Made by a program: the position numbers and the translations under genes. The notes beneath the pieces were generated by a model. It saw nothing but the letters and a program-made list of their open reading frames with translations, made no database searches and had not been told where the DNA came from. 64,000 bases of DNA from Pisolithus tinctorius. Its lineage: Eukaryota; Basidiomycota; Agaricomycetes; Boletales; Pisolithaceae. How positions within the stretch are numbered: position 1 is the stretch's first letter; every line of letters starts with the position of its first letter. The DNA lies in the NCBI GenBank assembly GCA_024663395.1, contig JANFAH010000051.1, forward strand, positions 372,001-436,000, given 5' to 3'. Shown here piece after piece: positions 32,366-45,234 of this stretch.

Positions 32366-35300
32366 TCAAAGGATTTCCAACACCTCCGCCAGAATGTTCT
32401 TGGAAGGTGATGTTGGTTCCCAGCCCTGAGACGACAATCTCGTTCTCCGCAGCGACCCTCTTGTACTCTCCACCCGGCTGCTGTACAAGAAGCAGTGCGT
32501 TGAATGGTTGTCCGAGGCGAGCAATCGTCTGTAGTGCCCGGGTATAGTCGTCAACATGAGGGACGGTGACGGGCAATGGCGAAGGCGGCCCAACCACATC
32601 TGATTCCGCGTCGTGATAAACCGAGTCGGTGTCAGTGCCAGACTCGGGGTCATCCCCGCAGACAATCTGCCATGATGCAACCTCATCCGATCCAGCGCCA
32701 GCATCCAGTTCTGACCCAGGGTCAGTATCAGAGTCCAAGTCACTTTCCCAGATAATCCCACTACACGGACCCCGGATATGACGAATCCACGGATGCGCGA
32801 AGACGAATTTTTTTGGCTCGTGCAGCGGGAGATCATCTGCGGTTGTGAACATTACAGTTCCAAGCCCCGATACCCTAGCACGATATAACGTCTCATTGCC
32901 TTTGCGTGGTTTCTCGAGACTTTTCACAGAGAAGACGATGCAGGGCAGATGTAGACGTCGGGCTGCAAAACGGGCAGGGGAAAGACGGTTGATCTTATTG
33001 TATATCTTCTGTACTTCTTGCCGGGGCAACTTGTCACGTAACTTCGAGATGCAAATTTCCATTTCTTCCCCTTCGAGTGACGGAGGGTTGTGAGGGATTT
33101 GGCGGTAAACGGAAATGGAAGCTGGGAGGCAACTGTTGTATAACGATGATTTTCCTGACCACGCAAGCACCGTAACCTCGCCAGAGCGGGCCACAATCTC
33201 CTCCAGAAGGTGCCCCAGAGCGTCGGGTCCTTCGCCGTAGTGGGGCCTGATATCGGACTTGAATATTCCGATAAGAGAGTACGCGACGTCTTCCTCGACC
33301 GTCGCATTGCGTGTCGAAGCTAAACGGAGTTTCTCGTGCACCCCGAAATCGTCTGGAGAGAACGTGACGATAGTTCCATGAGGTACCTCGATCGCATCTG
33401 CTAGCTCCTGCATGATCTCCGGAGATTCTTTGTGATTCGCACTAGTATCGCCGAGGTATAATTTCCACTCGGAATCATAGAAAAAAATAACTTTCGGTGC
33501 GAGAAGCTCTTGTAAAGTCCATGCTCGTGTCATCCACAAACTATGCGTAAGGTCCCCAGGTTTGGACGGATGTGCTACGCCGGCAAGGAATACGAGCGTG
33601 GCTGCCGAATTCGCATACCATTTGTACATAGATGTGAGAGATTGATTGAGGACAGAGCTCGTAGTCTTGTCGATGCAACACGTATCGGACCACGCCCAAT
33701 TATAACCAAGTCTGCGCGTCTCCTTGCAAAAACTGCGCAACTTCTCGTTCAGAGGCATGTCGGAGAGGTTCCACACAGATTTGGCTATGTTGACGTCCTG
33801 GAATAATGGTTCGTTCCCCTGCCATGCATGAGAGAACATGACGTATCCGAAAAATTTTGCAACCACGCGTAGGATCCGTTGGTTGTCCACCTCTTTCATC
33901 ATAGATGAAACAAGTTCTTTGAACGACGGATCAGCCTTGAAGATACGGATCCGCTCGGGACCGTCACAAAGGCAACCAGTGGTGACATCAATGGCAACAA
34001 GGGGACAGTTTTTTAGGATCCCACGGACGATGGGATCAATAACTGCAATTGTCTCGGAAGGAGAAACATAGCTCTTGCGCAGTTCTGTCAAACCGCCATT
34101 TGTAGGTATTAAATTCACAGAGGAGGTACATACCCCTGGTTGCAGGATCATGGGACTCTTCGATCACCTGCAGCATAGACCCAAAAGCATCAATTGCCTC
34201 ACCATACTTTTCTGCTCCATGAAGCGCCGCATGCCTGGCCTCATAGCCCCAAGGGCAAGAGGGGTCTGCTTTCACCGCCTATACACCTGTTATAGGGAAC
34301 CAACTCATGCAAGAATGATACTGTCCATACCTCATTCGCATCCTGCAGTGCATCCTCCCATAATCTATTTGCTGCTCGAGCTCTGCTCCGCTTGATAAAC
34401 AGACCTGCAGGACTTGCGGACAACTCAGCAGAGTGTTGTGTTATTGCACCGTCATGTTTTGCAGATCCGAAGACTTCGTCGCCAACATGCTCAAGTGTCG
34501 TAGCGCATCTTTTGCTGAAATCTGGTGGCGGGCATGGACGTGTACCTCGACTAGACTAATGGTTACAAGACATACCTGCAACCCAATTCACAGTTGTCAT
34601 ACTCGCCTGGATCTCCTCACTTGATGTCCTGATGATGTCGAGGAGGATCTCCACGGCTTCGGCTGTACGTCCTTCAGCATGGAGAGTTTCACAGAGACGT
34701 TGCTGGGGAACGATGTCCAGTCCAATGAAATTCCACCCGAATATCTTCACGGAGGGTTAGATCAATAGGTGGTAACAGCAGAAGACCTACGAGCGAAACC
34801 GACACCTAGCGGATGACATTGTTTATCCTTGGGGGCTAGGTTCTTGACACGCTCGATCAATGGTAACGCACGTCCATAATTCTCCATTTTCATGTACATA
34901 ACTCCAAGGACCTGCGTGATGCGTCAGCAGTGACACTCACATGTCTGCATCACGCGAGGCACGTACCTGGGTGTAAAGGTAGGCGGCGTCGCCATCGTTG
35001 TCATCATTTGCTCTCGTAGCAAGGTGTTCTACACGATTTACTGCCTCCTCCTGACTTCCGGATTCGAACACAAGGATTGACTGGGCGGAACGTAGATCAA
35101 TTGCGAGAACGATGTAGATTCGTCTCACGCACCTTGAGTAGTAGGAGAAATCCGATGTCGTACAGCCGACAATCATGAAAGGCAAAGTCGAATGCCCATA
35201 GCGCACCCTCTCGATCGCCCTGGCCAAGTAGAGAAACTGCCATCGCAATATAGCCGATAGGTGATGGTCTGAACCCGAAGGGACTTGAGGGCGCATGTAA

Positions 35301-36533
35301 GCAAACATGCAAACGGAGTCGTGAGCCTAAGGGGAACGGACCTCCTTGGCGTCCTCGATTGCTGGTGTCAGATTTTTCAAACGTGCTCTTATAAGAGCGC
35401 GATTTGCTAGCATGTAGTGCCTGGGACTTGAAGCATTCGTGATCTCCTCCGACAGCAACACTTCAGTTTGCGTCGGGTCGTCCTGTGTCCACGACTGGAA
35501 GGTCTTGTTACTCACTTCTACGAGCGGAAGCTGAGAAGTGTGGGCGGAGTTGCCGATGGATTAGGATATTACACAGGACACGAAAATAGCGTGATGATTG
35601 TTAGCGATGCGAGCTTCATGTGTGGATATACACTTACACCACGGCCGAAATACCTAAAGGGAAGGACGTCTCTGAGATTGTGAATCGTGATATTCCTGCC
35701 ATTTGCACATGCGAGATACCCCCCGCTTGGAGAGAGAGCAATGCATTTAAGCTCTGCAGTGTGAGAGATAATACTACCGATCTGCTCGTGGGACACACAA
35801 TCCCATAGCGAAACCAATAAGCCTGCGGCACACGCAATGAATCTACCGTTAGATGCTATATATGCCAGGGATTGGTTTTCATGGATCGACCATGCAGAAG
35901 AGGAAGACTTGGAAAGGTCGAAACAGATGATCTTGCCTCTTTCCGCGACGAACAACTGCTGGCCGTCAGGTGACCAGGCCAAACGAGTTCTCGACCATGA
36001 ACCGGTTGAAATGTTTTTGCCTGAATCGAACAAGATGTCGCCGTTGTGAGTGCTGTAGACACGGAACCCTTGAATCTCCGAGGCAGTAGCAAATCGACTG
36101 CCGTCTGGAGAGAACTTGATGCCAATAACCTTATCGTGTTGAATGGGAGGAAGGAGCCGGGTACCGGAAGTGATGCTGAATATCCGGGCATGGTTCCAGT
36201 CCGTAGAGGCAATTTTAGTGCCGTCGCTCGAGATGTCGACCGCTAATACACAGTGGCTGTATTCTGTGAACTCGCGCACTTTTTCATGAGTTGCCGCATT
36301 CCAGATGGTCGCCTTCCATCCACGATCTCCGGATGCCAACGACCGGCCGTCCTGGGAAGCGACAACAGACTCGATAAGGCCGCTCGCTCGCATGATTGGA
36401 CCCTGCTGCTGCTCGTCTGCAATCCTCCATCGGCGAAGTTCACCGTTCTCGTATCCTCCCACAACCTGACCTTCATCCGCAAAGGTGACTGCGGATGCAT
36501 AACTCTGAGATACGATTTCGATCCGTTTCGCAT
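32366..36533 (-). CDS. WD40-TPR-HET fusion protein, copy B (HET domain intact)
   Basis: The HET part is uninterrupted from ELRKSYVSPSETI (about 34,080) through the three HET motifs YVMFSHAWQGNEPLF (about 33,810-33,850), GYNWAWSDTCCIDK (about 33,680) and TRAWTLQELLAPKVIFFY (about 33,520). An acidic Asp/Ser/Glu-rich insertion (EVASWQIVCGDDPESG and neighbours) follows. One extra G at 32,405 shifts the last residues away from the natural ending NILAEVLEIL. The WD40 exon (36,462-35,640) ends LPFRYFGRG and splices by GTAAGT to LPLVEVSNKTFQSW, the join seen in other family members, whereas copy A has lost a base here. One base is missing in the first codons (36,510), and extra or missing bases occur near 34,562, 34,798 and 35,120 in the TPR exons. 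Confidence 0.85.
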
Positions 36534-36764
36534 CTTAAGCGACCACCCCCAGCAGACCGTCAGTCACAGCGCTGCCTCAGCCTCTAATGACTGCTGGTAC
36601 ACACTCATCGTCATCGCCGGCAAGCCCGCCAACGCAGCTTGTGCTTGGGTTCAGAGTGGGGAAGAATGATAATGATGTACGATCGTGGAGTTATCAGTCG
36701 TACTCTTGGTATTGACGGCGAGTCTAGTACGTAGGAAGAAATACTAGGTACGAGGGGCTGTGCA

Positions 36765-38280
36765 GTGACGCGTCTCTTCGTCCATGATCCAGCCCACAGC
36801 GTGGGCCTCTCACCATTCGGGTTTTCACCTACCTACCGCACCGCTGCACTCTCCAAGCATACGACGCCTTCCGCGACGTACACAGTTTCTCCTGAGCAGT
36901 TGTCCCTATTCTATAACACCAACGACACCGACAGGTCCAACATCAAGTAAGGTTCTCGTAAGAGACTATGTGGTACACATTGTCGTTCATCCAGTGGGCC
37001 CGTCGTTCGGTGTTCGCAGCAAGATCGACCTTTCGAAGACCACGCCACAGGCGCTCGATGGACTTGCAGCAGCCTGTCGACCAACTACCTTTGGTGTAAG
37101 CAGCGAAAACGTCTTTGACGCGTCCCACCGCAAGCGGGCAAGATGGACCCTGCGGAGCTTGCAGCGAGTTTCGATGTAGAGGATTCTGGCCTGATTGACA
37201 TCGTCCACCAAGAGTTGGTGGAGGATGACGCCGTGAAACGAGGAATCAAGATGGAATTGTACAAGCTCAATATCTATGGTTCGCTTTCCACCAGTCTCTC
37301 ATTTTCGCAGAGTTCTAATGGTGGCGGCGTGCAGGTAAAGATTCGTTTTTCAAGGCACACAGAGGGTTCACTCGTCGTCGTTTTCCTCACATCCTACGAA
37401 GACGGCGGGTTCGTCCTTCGTGAATATGATCACGAGTGGGTGATAGATCTCGTCTTTCTCCGACAATAAGCACGAAGTCCGCGTGGTGGTATCTGGACAC
37501 CGAGTCACCCCTGGCCTTACCGCAATTATGTCCACCGTCACTATCACCGTACGACCAGGCATGGCCCTCTACAGCCTCATAACCGACTATCGTGTGCTAC
37601 CTAGCGGGGGATGTCTTGGCTGTGGCCCCTGTCGCCAGTATCCTGCCTCGAATGATGTCACAAGCTTCCGCAATTATCTGAAAGGCCCAGACGTTGCACT
37701 TAGCCGTTTTTTTTTTTCCGCTTTGGGCTTGTCCTGGAACGTCCGGGCTTTCTTATCACGGTGTACCTTCCAAAGAGCAAATTAACTCCGCTTACCTAAC
37801 CAAACGGGACCTATTGTCAGTGGACGAGCTTAAAGACATCACATGCAAAGCCATGGTGAGGTAGTGGAGTACGTGAGCTTCGATGGAGACCCCACGGAAG
37901 ACGTCCGTGACTTTGATCACTTGCCCAAGCCTCTCATCCAGCTTGCGGGGGTGACGAACCTCACTGACAACCCTGTTACCAGCGAGTTGTTGTATGTCGC
38001 GTACGGTGACGAGCCAACGGTTACTATCCTGCATGCGAACCTGTGTATCAATGTTGATTTCCCTGCTCCTGCAAGCCGCTCAATCCATAGCAGTGGATGG
38101 GTTACTATTGAGGCTTTCCACAGACTCGTTGCTATCAGCGACGAGTGTCTGGAAAGTAACTCGTTACGTATTCCTACTGGTGTATTACCTTACCAATGTC
38201 AACTTGCTCAGGTTTTCGCCGTACGGAAAGACCGATCGCCATCACCCTCTCTCGCAGAAGAAGTCGGCAAGATCGCATAA
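36765..38280 (+). pseudogene. Decayed 2OG-Fe(II) oxygenase, second locus, copy B
   Basis: This copy retains more of the gene than A. SPEQLSLFYNTNDTDRSNI (about 36,885-36,945) ends at a GTAAGG donor, and an acceptor TTCGCAG at 37,014-37,020 leads to IDLSKTTPQALDGLAAACRP and TTFGVSSENV. After the shared one-base loss at 37,135 come AELAASFDVEDSGLIDIVHQ and IKMELYKLNIYG. A second intron (GTTCGC to GTGCAG, about 37,279-37,335) leads to KDSFFKAHTEGSLVVVFLTS. The D of H-x-D and about ten following family residues are absent. A poly-T run at 37,706-37,718 replaces the sequence after KGPDVAL. The C-terminal block VAYGDEPTV is present near 38,000. Confidence 0.75.
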
Positions 38281-38677
38281 TCCATTTCCCCTCGGGCTTC
38301 GATCATAGCGTATCATCACCCTCGACTCCGCAGAGCAGGTCCGCGATTAAAACAGCCACTAAATTATGTTCGCAAGGAGTAAAGACAGTAAGGAGTACCG
38401 ATACAATGAAAGTGGTCCGTCGAGCACAACTAAATGCAACAGCCCAACGCAATTTAAAAAGGAGGGCATGCTGGGAAGATAAGGAAAGATGTGATCTCGT
38501 GATACGAAAGAGACAGATTCTGCAGTTTTGGACGCTAGTCAAGTTTAATAAGACGCAGGCGCGGGCCAAAGATCGTCATCGGATTCGGTGTCGAGGATCC
38601 AGACGTTTTGTTGGTCAAGGCCATTGTCGGCAACCCCCTCCACGATGTCTCTTTGGAGTCTTGCCCAAGGACTCGTC

Positions 38678-39882
38678 TCAGGCCGACTCTGTTGCCGCTC
38701 CATCGACGCATCCAATTAAATTCTTGTCGAATTTGACGTACGAAAATATCACGAACGGGGGTTTCATGTTTGGTTTGGATGCCGCTAACAGACTCGGAGC
38801 CAGGCCGTGGTATGTCCTGTTCGTGTTCTCTTCCGAGACCAAATGCGGGCCCTCTGGCGTCATCATCATGTTGTCCACATAGCGCATCACATACATGCCA
38901 AGGTACTCCACCATAATTTCGGTACGGGAAGACGTGCGCGACCTAGGCAACTGGCGAAATAAGTTGACTCCAAAATCCGAAGTGACGATTGATCGAGCGC
39001 TGTAGGTCGCCGTGCCATAATGGTAACGGTCTGTTGTGACTTTCCGGATGGCTGGTTCATGGAAAAGCGGCCTGTAATGCTTGTCGACGCCCCGCTCGAG
39101 AACGGTTTTCCAGACAGTCATTTTTTTCGGAGAGACAAACGCCCAACCATCTTCACCTTGTACGATACGGTTAGGCCCAGAATAGTCCAATAGAGAGAGA
39201 ATGTTGATTGGGACCGGTGGCGGGAAGACGACATTCCTCGGGTCTTTCAGATGTCGTTGGACGTCGAGGACAACACGCATGGGATACACAAATGACGAAG
39301 GCGGTCGGGTTCCGCAGAGTGGATTGTAAATCGGCCTGAAGTTATAGTACATGCGTGAAAGTTCGTCCACTTTCTCGAATCCAGTCGTCGGGGGGACAAA
39401 ATCGGTAACATCGTCGTCCAACTTCGTCAGAAACGAACCGTTATCGCGCCTACGACGCAGAATGATTTTCGCTATGACGTCCTGTGTAGGGGGTCTACCG
39501 AAATTGAGGCTACGCGCTTGAGCTTCCGGTAGAGACAACGGCTGCGCAAAGCTACTGTAGAATAGTTCAATTGAGGCATCGGAGGACTGCTTAGATGACC
39601 ATTCGAGGGGCGCTGTGTCGGCAGGCACGGAAGTTAGCGCACGTGAAGGTCTCGCACCATTCTCGGGCCGCGTGTAGGAAATCGAATCTTGGACTGGGGT
39701 CGCGCGATCATCGACATCCATACCAAATTCTGAATCGAGGGGCTGCGCGTCCAGGGGAGAACACGAAGGAGCGACGTCCCGCTGAGAGGCGCTAAGAATA
39801 AGCTGCTGAAACTGGCATTGTAGTCGCCTGGCTCGTTGAGTTCGGGTGATGAAGACATGTCGCACCGGCTCTTGGTAGACAT
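38678..39882 (-). CDS. Unknown conserved protein, copy B (one frameshift)
   Basis: Here the C-terminal 380 codons are open, because a run of seven T at 39,121-39,127 keeps the join that copy A loses. One C is missing near 39,779 (gacgtcccgc here, gacgtccccgc in copy A), which separates the MSTKSRCDMSSS start at 39882 from the rest. The two copies complement each other: A has the intact first half and B the intact second half. No domain is recognised. Confidence 0.55.
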
Positions 39883-40475
39883 CGACCCGTATTCAAGAAC
39901 GATGGGATCGAAAATGACGGAATTACCAGAGGCGGGAATGGGTTGGATGACAGTCGCAAGAGACGATCATAGGTAACTGGGCAAAACATACAAATCTTGA
40001 CCGGTGACCAATTCCTTGGGGGTCAGCCACCCTCATCGCATACCTGACGTGACCAAGTTAGTGCTTTAGCATGGAGGTAGCAGCTGTTACTATATTGTGT
40101 GCTACGCACGAATCAGAGCAATATAACGCATCTCAGGGGTTTGTTCATCCCATTGGGTCCGTGCATCTATGGCGACCAAGTCATCTCCGGCACTACAGCA
40201 GACCACCGGAGACTGCTTAGTCACCTATGGGTCACCCTGAACTCGATAGGCATCGAAACGCATGGTTGTGGAGAAGATCAGAGCGTCTTCGAGCTGATGA
40301 ACATCTCGACCGGGTTCCCGAATCGGACCCGACGTAGGATGTGTGTCGTGGTTCTCAATCGCCCATTCTGCGTCTCCAGGCTGCTCGACGCAAATCCAAT
40401 CCGTAGAACGAGACACCCTGCAGTCCATACCGGTGCGAGACACTCCGACTCGGAGTCGAAGCGATTATGACGCCA
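39883..40475. other. Right end of duplication unit B
   Basis: This stretch is homologous to 18,093-18,695. No supported gene lies here. The homology ends within the string gcgattatgacgccag (40,460-40,475); everything to the right is unrelated to unit A. Confidence 0.5.
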
Positions 40476-40696
40476 GGATTATTACCCGAGCGCCGTCCAA
40501 TCGCCGTCGAGCCGATCAACTCCGCCCGGAATTTCCACGGTCGCAGTCCGAAATAAATGAAACCGCGCGATCCGAAACTGCGCGGGTCACAACTCTCGAA
40601 GACCACTTTCAAGGCGTTTGTCGTCGCCGTCATCGTCATCGTCGCCGCTGCCGAGCAGTCTCAGTCTGTCTTTCTCTCTCTCGAAAAAAAAACGCG
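40476..40696 (+). promoter_or_regulatory. Adenylate kinase promoter / 5' UTR
   Basis: This 220-bp stretch contains a run of GTC/GCC-type trinucleotides (about 40,618-40,655) and then a pyrimidine-rich tract (cagtctgtctttctctctctcg, about 40,661-40,683) just before the start codon. Such CT-rich tracts are common around transcription starts of highly expressed fungal genes. The duplication ends directly upstream, so regulatory DNA of this gene may have been partly replaced. Confidence 0.45.
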
Positions 40697-41669
<973 letters not shown>

Positions 41670-41928
41670 CTTGACCGTATCGACCCCACGTACATGGGGC
41701 TTTCTTCACTGATTGATTTCCATGTACATACGTTCATAGAGCTTTACGTTAGATAGTCGTGGTCGAGTGTGCAACCATCTTATTGACAAGCGTCGTAGCC
41801 TAAATGGTCATTACAGGTAAGCGTACCAATCGAAGCGAAAGTGCACGCTTCCGAACAGCTCGTCTAAGGTGCGGCTAGTAGCATCGCATCTACTTTACAC
41901 GGACTAGCAGTCTAGATGGGTGGGTAGC

Positions 41929-43480
41929 TTACTCCGTCTTCAAGCCCTTCTTTTTCTTGCCTTCGACATCACCTGCGAGCCAAAGCGCAGAGAAGAGGAA
42001 GAAACCGACGCTTGTACTGATAGCACCCGCGTAATAGGGCCACGCTGCACTCAGGAAGCGAGGATATTGATCATGCCTGGGAGGAACGACCGGAACAGTA
42101 GTGGATGTCTGGAGGAGCGGATATCTATGACGCCTCATGCTTCAGCTGATGACTGAATGTATAAACACTCGCACGCTTACCCTTTCCGTCTCCAATCGAC
42201 GACGAATTTGAATACGCCGTGCCTGTCCGGTGCGCGGAACTGGACTTGATATTTTCCTGGCTCACCGGCAACAGGGGGAAGGGCAATACGGATGTGAGGA
42301 TCGAGCATAGTGAACTCGAGCTGCATGTCTGTGATGCCAGAGTAAGGCTTCCAGCTCGATGTCTTGGGATCATAGGCAGAGATGTGTGCCGTGTATACCT
42401 ATCTCACCGTTCAGACGGTCGGCTCTCAGCAGAGTTGACGAAAAAAACTTACGATCTGGTCATTGGTAGTATATGTTTCCGGAGGTACTTCCTCGCCTGC
42501 ACGGTGGTGGGTAGTGTTGTCTATCCGCAGTGCGAGCGTCTCCCTGAATGCCCATGCCGTAATGTCTTTTACAAACTTTTCGTTCCCCGAAGGCGTACCG
42601 TCTGGCAACGCCTTGTTTGCATACTCGTCGCTGAACATCTCGACGCCGCCCGCGAACACAACACGCGAGTTCTTCAACGTCTGGAAACCCGTGACGAGGC
42701 CGAGGTGGCTACCGGCCCACAGACCCTCGCCAGCCTTTTCCGATGCATCCACGAGCGCGTCGGCGCCCGAGTCGTCTAAGGAATCAGCTGCGAAGCTCTC
42801 TGAGGTTGCACGGAGGATGGGTACGAGGTAAGGGCTGTTGCCAAACGCGTGAGGGACACCTGAGAACCATACTGGTGATGTGCCAGGGGTGAGTAGCGGG
42901 GATTCCGATACGGGTATGGGGATGACGGTGGCTGGTTCGGAGCGAGCGGGGTGATGGGAGATCAAAGGTGTACCCGGAGGCGGAGGAATCAGTGAGAATT
43001 CGGTAGATAGTGAGGAAAGAGGCGTTTGTTTGGTAGAGAGTGTTACAAGGAGATTGGTGTTCTCCGAGAGCAAACCAACCAACGATTGTGGTGTAATATC
43101 GGAAGCATAAGCTATGGGTGGCAATCAGTTCCACGAATTTCACGGTAAGTGTTGAAAAACGGGCTCACACTTGGTTTCTGGAGTGAAAAGGATCACATGG
43201 GAGAACCCTGGGATCCCATACTGTTCTACAGGCGGATGTGCATCCCTAGGCCCTCGGAATGTGAGTTGGTATCCTCGCTCTAAAACGCAACAAAGTTATT
43301 TGGTATACGGGTAAGAGACAAGTTCCACTTACCCTCCAGTCCCCCAAAGAATTTGGAATAGTCCTCTTTCTTCAACGACGGGTCGATGACGACCAACACC
43401 GAGTCTCCAGTGCCGGATTTTGCAAAGACATTGTTCGCGAGCGCGAGGAACGAGACCAGCGCCGACACGAAGAACCGCAT
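41929..43480 (-). CDS. WBP1: Oligosaccharyltransferase 48-kDa subunit (WBP1/OST48)
   Basis: This is an essential subunit of the ER oligosaccharyltransferase that N-glycosylates proteins. Exons are 43480-43333, 43279-43169, 43111-42453, 42398-42181 and 42139-41929, giving 448 residues. There is a cleavable signal peptide (MRFFVSALVSFLALANNVFA), the luminal start VLVVIDPSLKKEDYSKFFGGLE, and GYQLTFRGPRDA. The signature GLVTGFQ...NSRVVFAGG...MFSDEY and ITAWAFRE follow. The C-terminus has TSTTVPVVPPRHDQYPRFL, one transmembrane helix (AAWPYYAGAISTSVGFFLFSALW is the general region) and a Lys-rich KKKKGLKTE tail resembling the ER-retention tail of the family. The frame is fully intact. Confidence 0.95.
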
Positions 43481-43797
43481 TCTACTTTATTTCCACAGCT
43501 TCCAGGCGGAAACCGTGCGCTATACTCTTGCTGTTGGTACTGCTATGGACCTCCACGTCATGCGGGTTTCAGGCGTTGTTTTGACATGTTGAGTGCCAGA
43601 GCTTGTGCACGTGACCATGTGGCGCTTAAATGATGAACGCGCCCTCGAGACGTACCCCTCAAACTGCACGCACATTTCTTGGGTTCTTGCAAGCCCTTAC
43701 AGTCAGGTCCTTGGAATCGACAATCCACAACGGTGGCGATTGAGACACGACACTGAGCAGTTTCGCATCGACTTGCGATTTGATCGATATCATCCAC

Positions 43798-45234
43798 ATG
43801 ATTCCAGTCGACGCGTCTCTGGGCCCTGAACTGGTCGAGTTCTGGTCCAAGAAATATAGGGAAACAAAAAAGGAACTGGACAATCTCAAGGTAAGTCACT
43901 TCTCTCTGTCGAACGGTGAACATTAGCCTCACAGAACCCCTCCTGAGCAGACTGTCATGATGCGTAAGTTGTCTGAGCGCGACGAGATCTTGGAAATCGT
44001 GCGCAGCATCAAAAAGACTGTCGACGATGAAGCAACTTTGCGTCATAAGCTTGAGGTGGCGATCAAGGAAAAGGATGAATTGGCCTCGCGTCTTGCTCGA
44101 TTAGAGGCTGAGCGGAGTTTTCTCTCCAGACGGGTATGCGTGTGCAATAGGTGCACCTGTGGTCTCAGTTGGTCTTAGTTGTGCCCCTCCAGACGCGATT
44201 GAGTATAACTCAAACTAGCTCCCTCGCCAAGGAAGCCATCGAGCATAGAAATTCGGTTGTATCGCAGCGGTTTCCCCCTGTTAACTTTGTGGAACGTTCT
44301 GCGAAGACAACGGTCATATTTACGGACTACACGGCAATCATTAAGGATCTGCCGAGTGTACGTACTCTGTCCATTCAGTCGTAGCACGCTTCTCATTTTC
44401 GATGATCGTCTTTAGACATTTTCTCGAGACCGGTATGTATGACGTGGCTGCCCCGCTTTTGTCCGCAGGTATTCCTAGGTTCCTGAAGACTGGGCTTAGG
44501 TTGCAGTTTATGATTTGTCCTCCCTCTTCCCTGCCATTGTACGTGCCCGTATTTGGGCAACATGGCTTCTGGTTTTACGCCCCCTCCTATGAACCATTTC
44601 AACTCATCGCCGAAATTCATCCGAACGAGGTAAGGAACTAATGTCCAGATTTAATTGACTGACCAGCCATCAGTGGTCCTATCTCGGCCAGTACGTTAGT
44701 GCACCCTTTCCTAATGCTGAGATGAAACTATCAGAGTGGATGTCGCTGGACGAGGAGGTTCGTAGCTAAAACCACAGGCCCATCGCCCGTGGCGCAGACT
44801 TATAACTTTTGCAAGGACAGACTAAAACGAATCACTGCTCTCGTGTCGCTTCTCTCAGCCCTGGCGGAGATCCGGTTGTCGTGAGGCAACGATACGAGAC
44901 TGGTGAATGGAAGATACCCTGCTGTTCACTACAGTGTGTGGGATACAACAAGTGGCTGGGTGAAGCAATGCAGAGAGCCGCCTCGAATTTACGATCGCGG
45001 CAGATCACGCAGCAACAGCTACAGCGACAGCAGCAACAACAACAACAACGGCAAACGCTGGCACTAACTTTTAGGCCATCTACAGATACCCGGGCAGAGC
45101 AATCACAAGAGGGTTCTGATGCTTCACAAGCAGGGACGAAGAGAACAGGCTTCTCGAGTGATAATGATGAGGATGATATCATACCAAAAAAATCGCGGCT
45201 GTCACCCCAAATAATCTTGAAATTCGAGTCGTGA
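43798..45234 (+). CDS. Coiled-coil protein with a probable DUF6697-like C-terminal domain
   Basis: The start MIPVDASLGPELVEFW is at 43798. Exons I can place are 43798-43890, 43951-44133 and 44193-44357. Later exons lie about 44,416-44,630, 44,674-44,757 and 44,819-45,234; one small exon near 44,416-44,432 does not join in frame as I read it. Residues about 20-90 are coiled coil (ETKKELDNLK, DEATLRHKLEVAIKEKDELA). The C-terminal half has VFGQHGFWFYAPSYEPFQLI, WSYLGQYVSAPF, WMSLDEE and RYETGEWKIPCCSLQCVGYN, resembling a domain common in basidiomycetes (DUF6697, from memory). A polyglutamine stretch (45,010-45,050) and a basic KKSRL tail follow. Function is unknown. Confidence 0.65.

Larger units (their letters stand above)
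21945..40475. repeat. Segmental duplication, unit B
   Basis: This is the second copy of the unit. Its right boundary is sharp: unit A continues after the shared string at 18,680-18,695 into relic DNA, while unit B continues at 40,475 into the promoter of the adenylate kinase gene. Copy B keeps several features lost in A, such as the intron acceptor of the second oxygenase near 37,015-37,020, an uninterrupted HET reading frame, and the NLR C-terminal exon. Copy A keeps others, such as the F-box N-terminus. Unit B is therefore not simply the intact parent of A. Confidence 0.95.

Noticed and set aside
44832..45182. Cysteine-rich minus-strand frame (runs of Cys)
   Set aside because: It is the antisense of the polyglutamine tract in the plus-strand gene.
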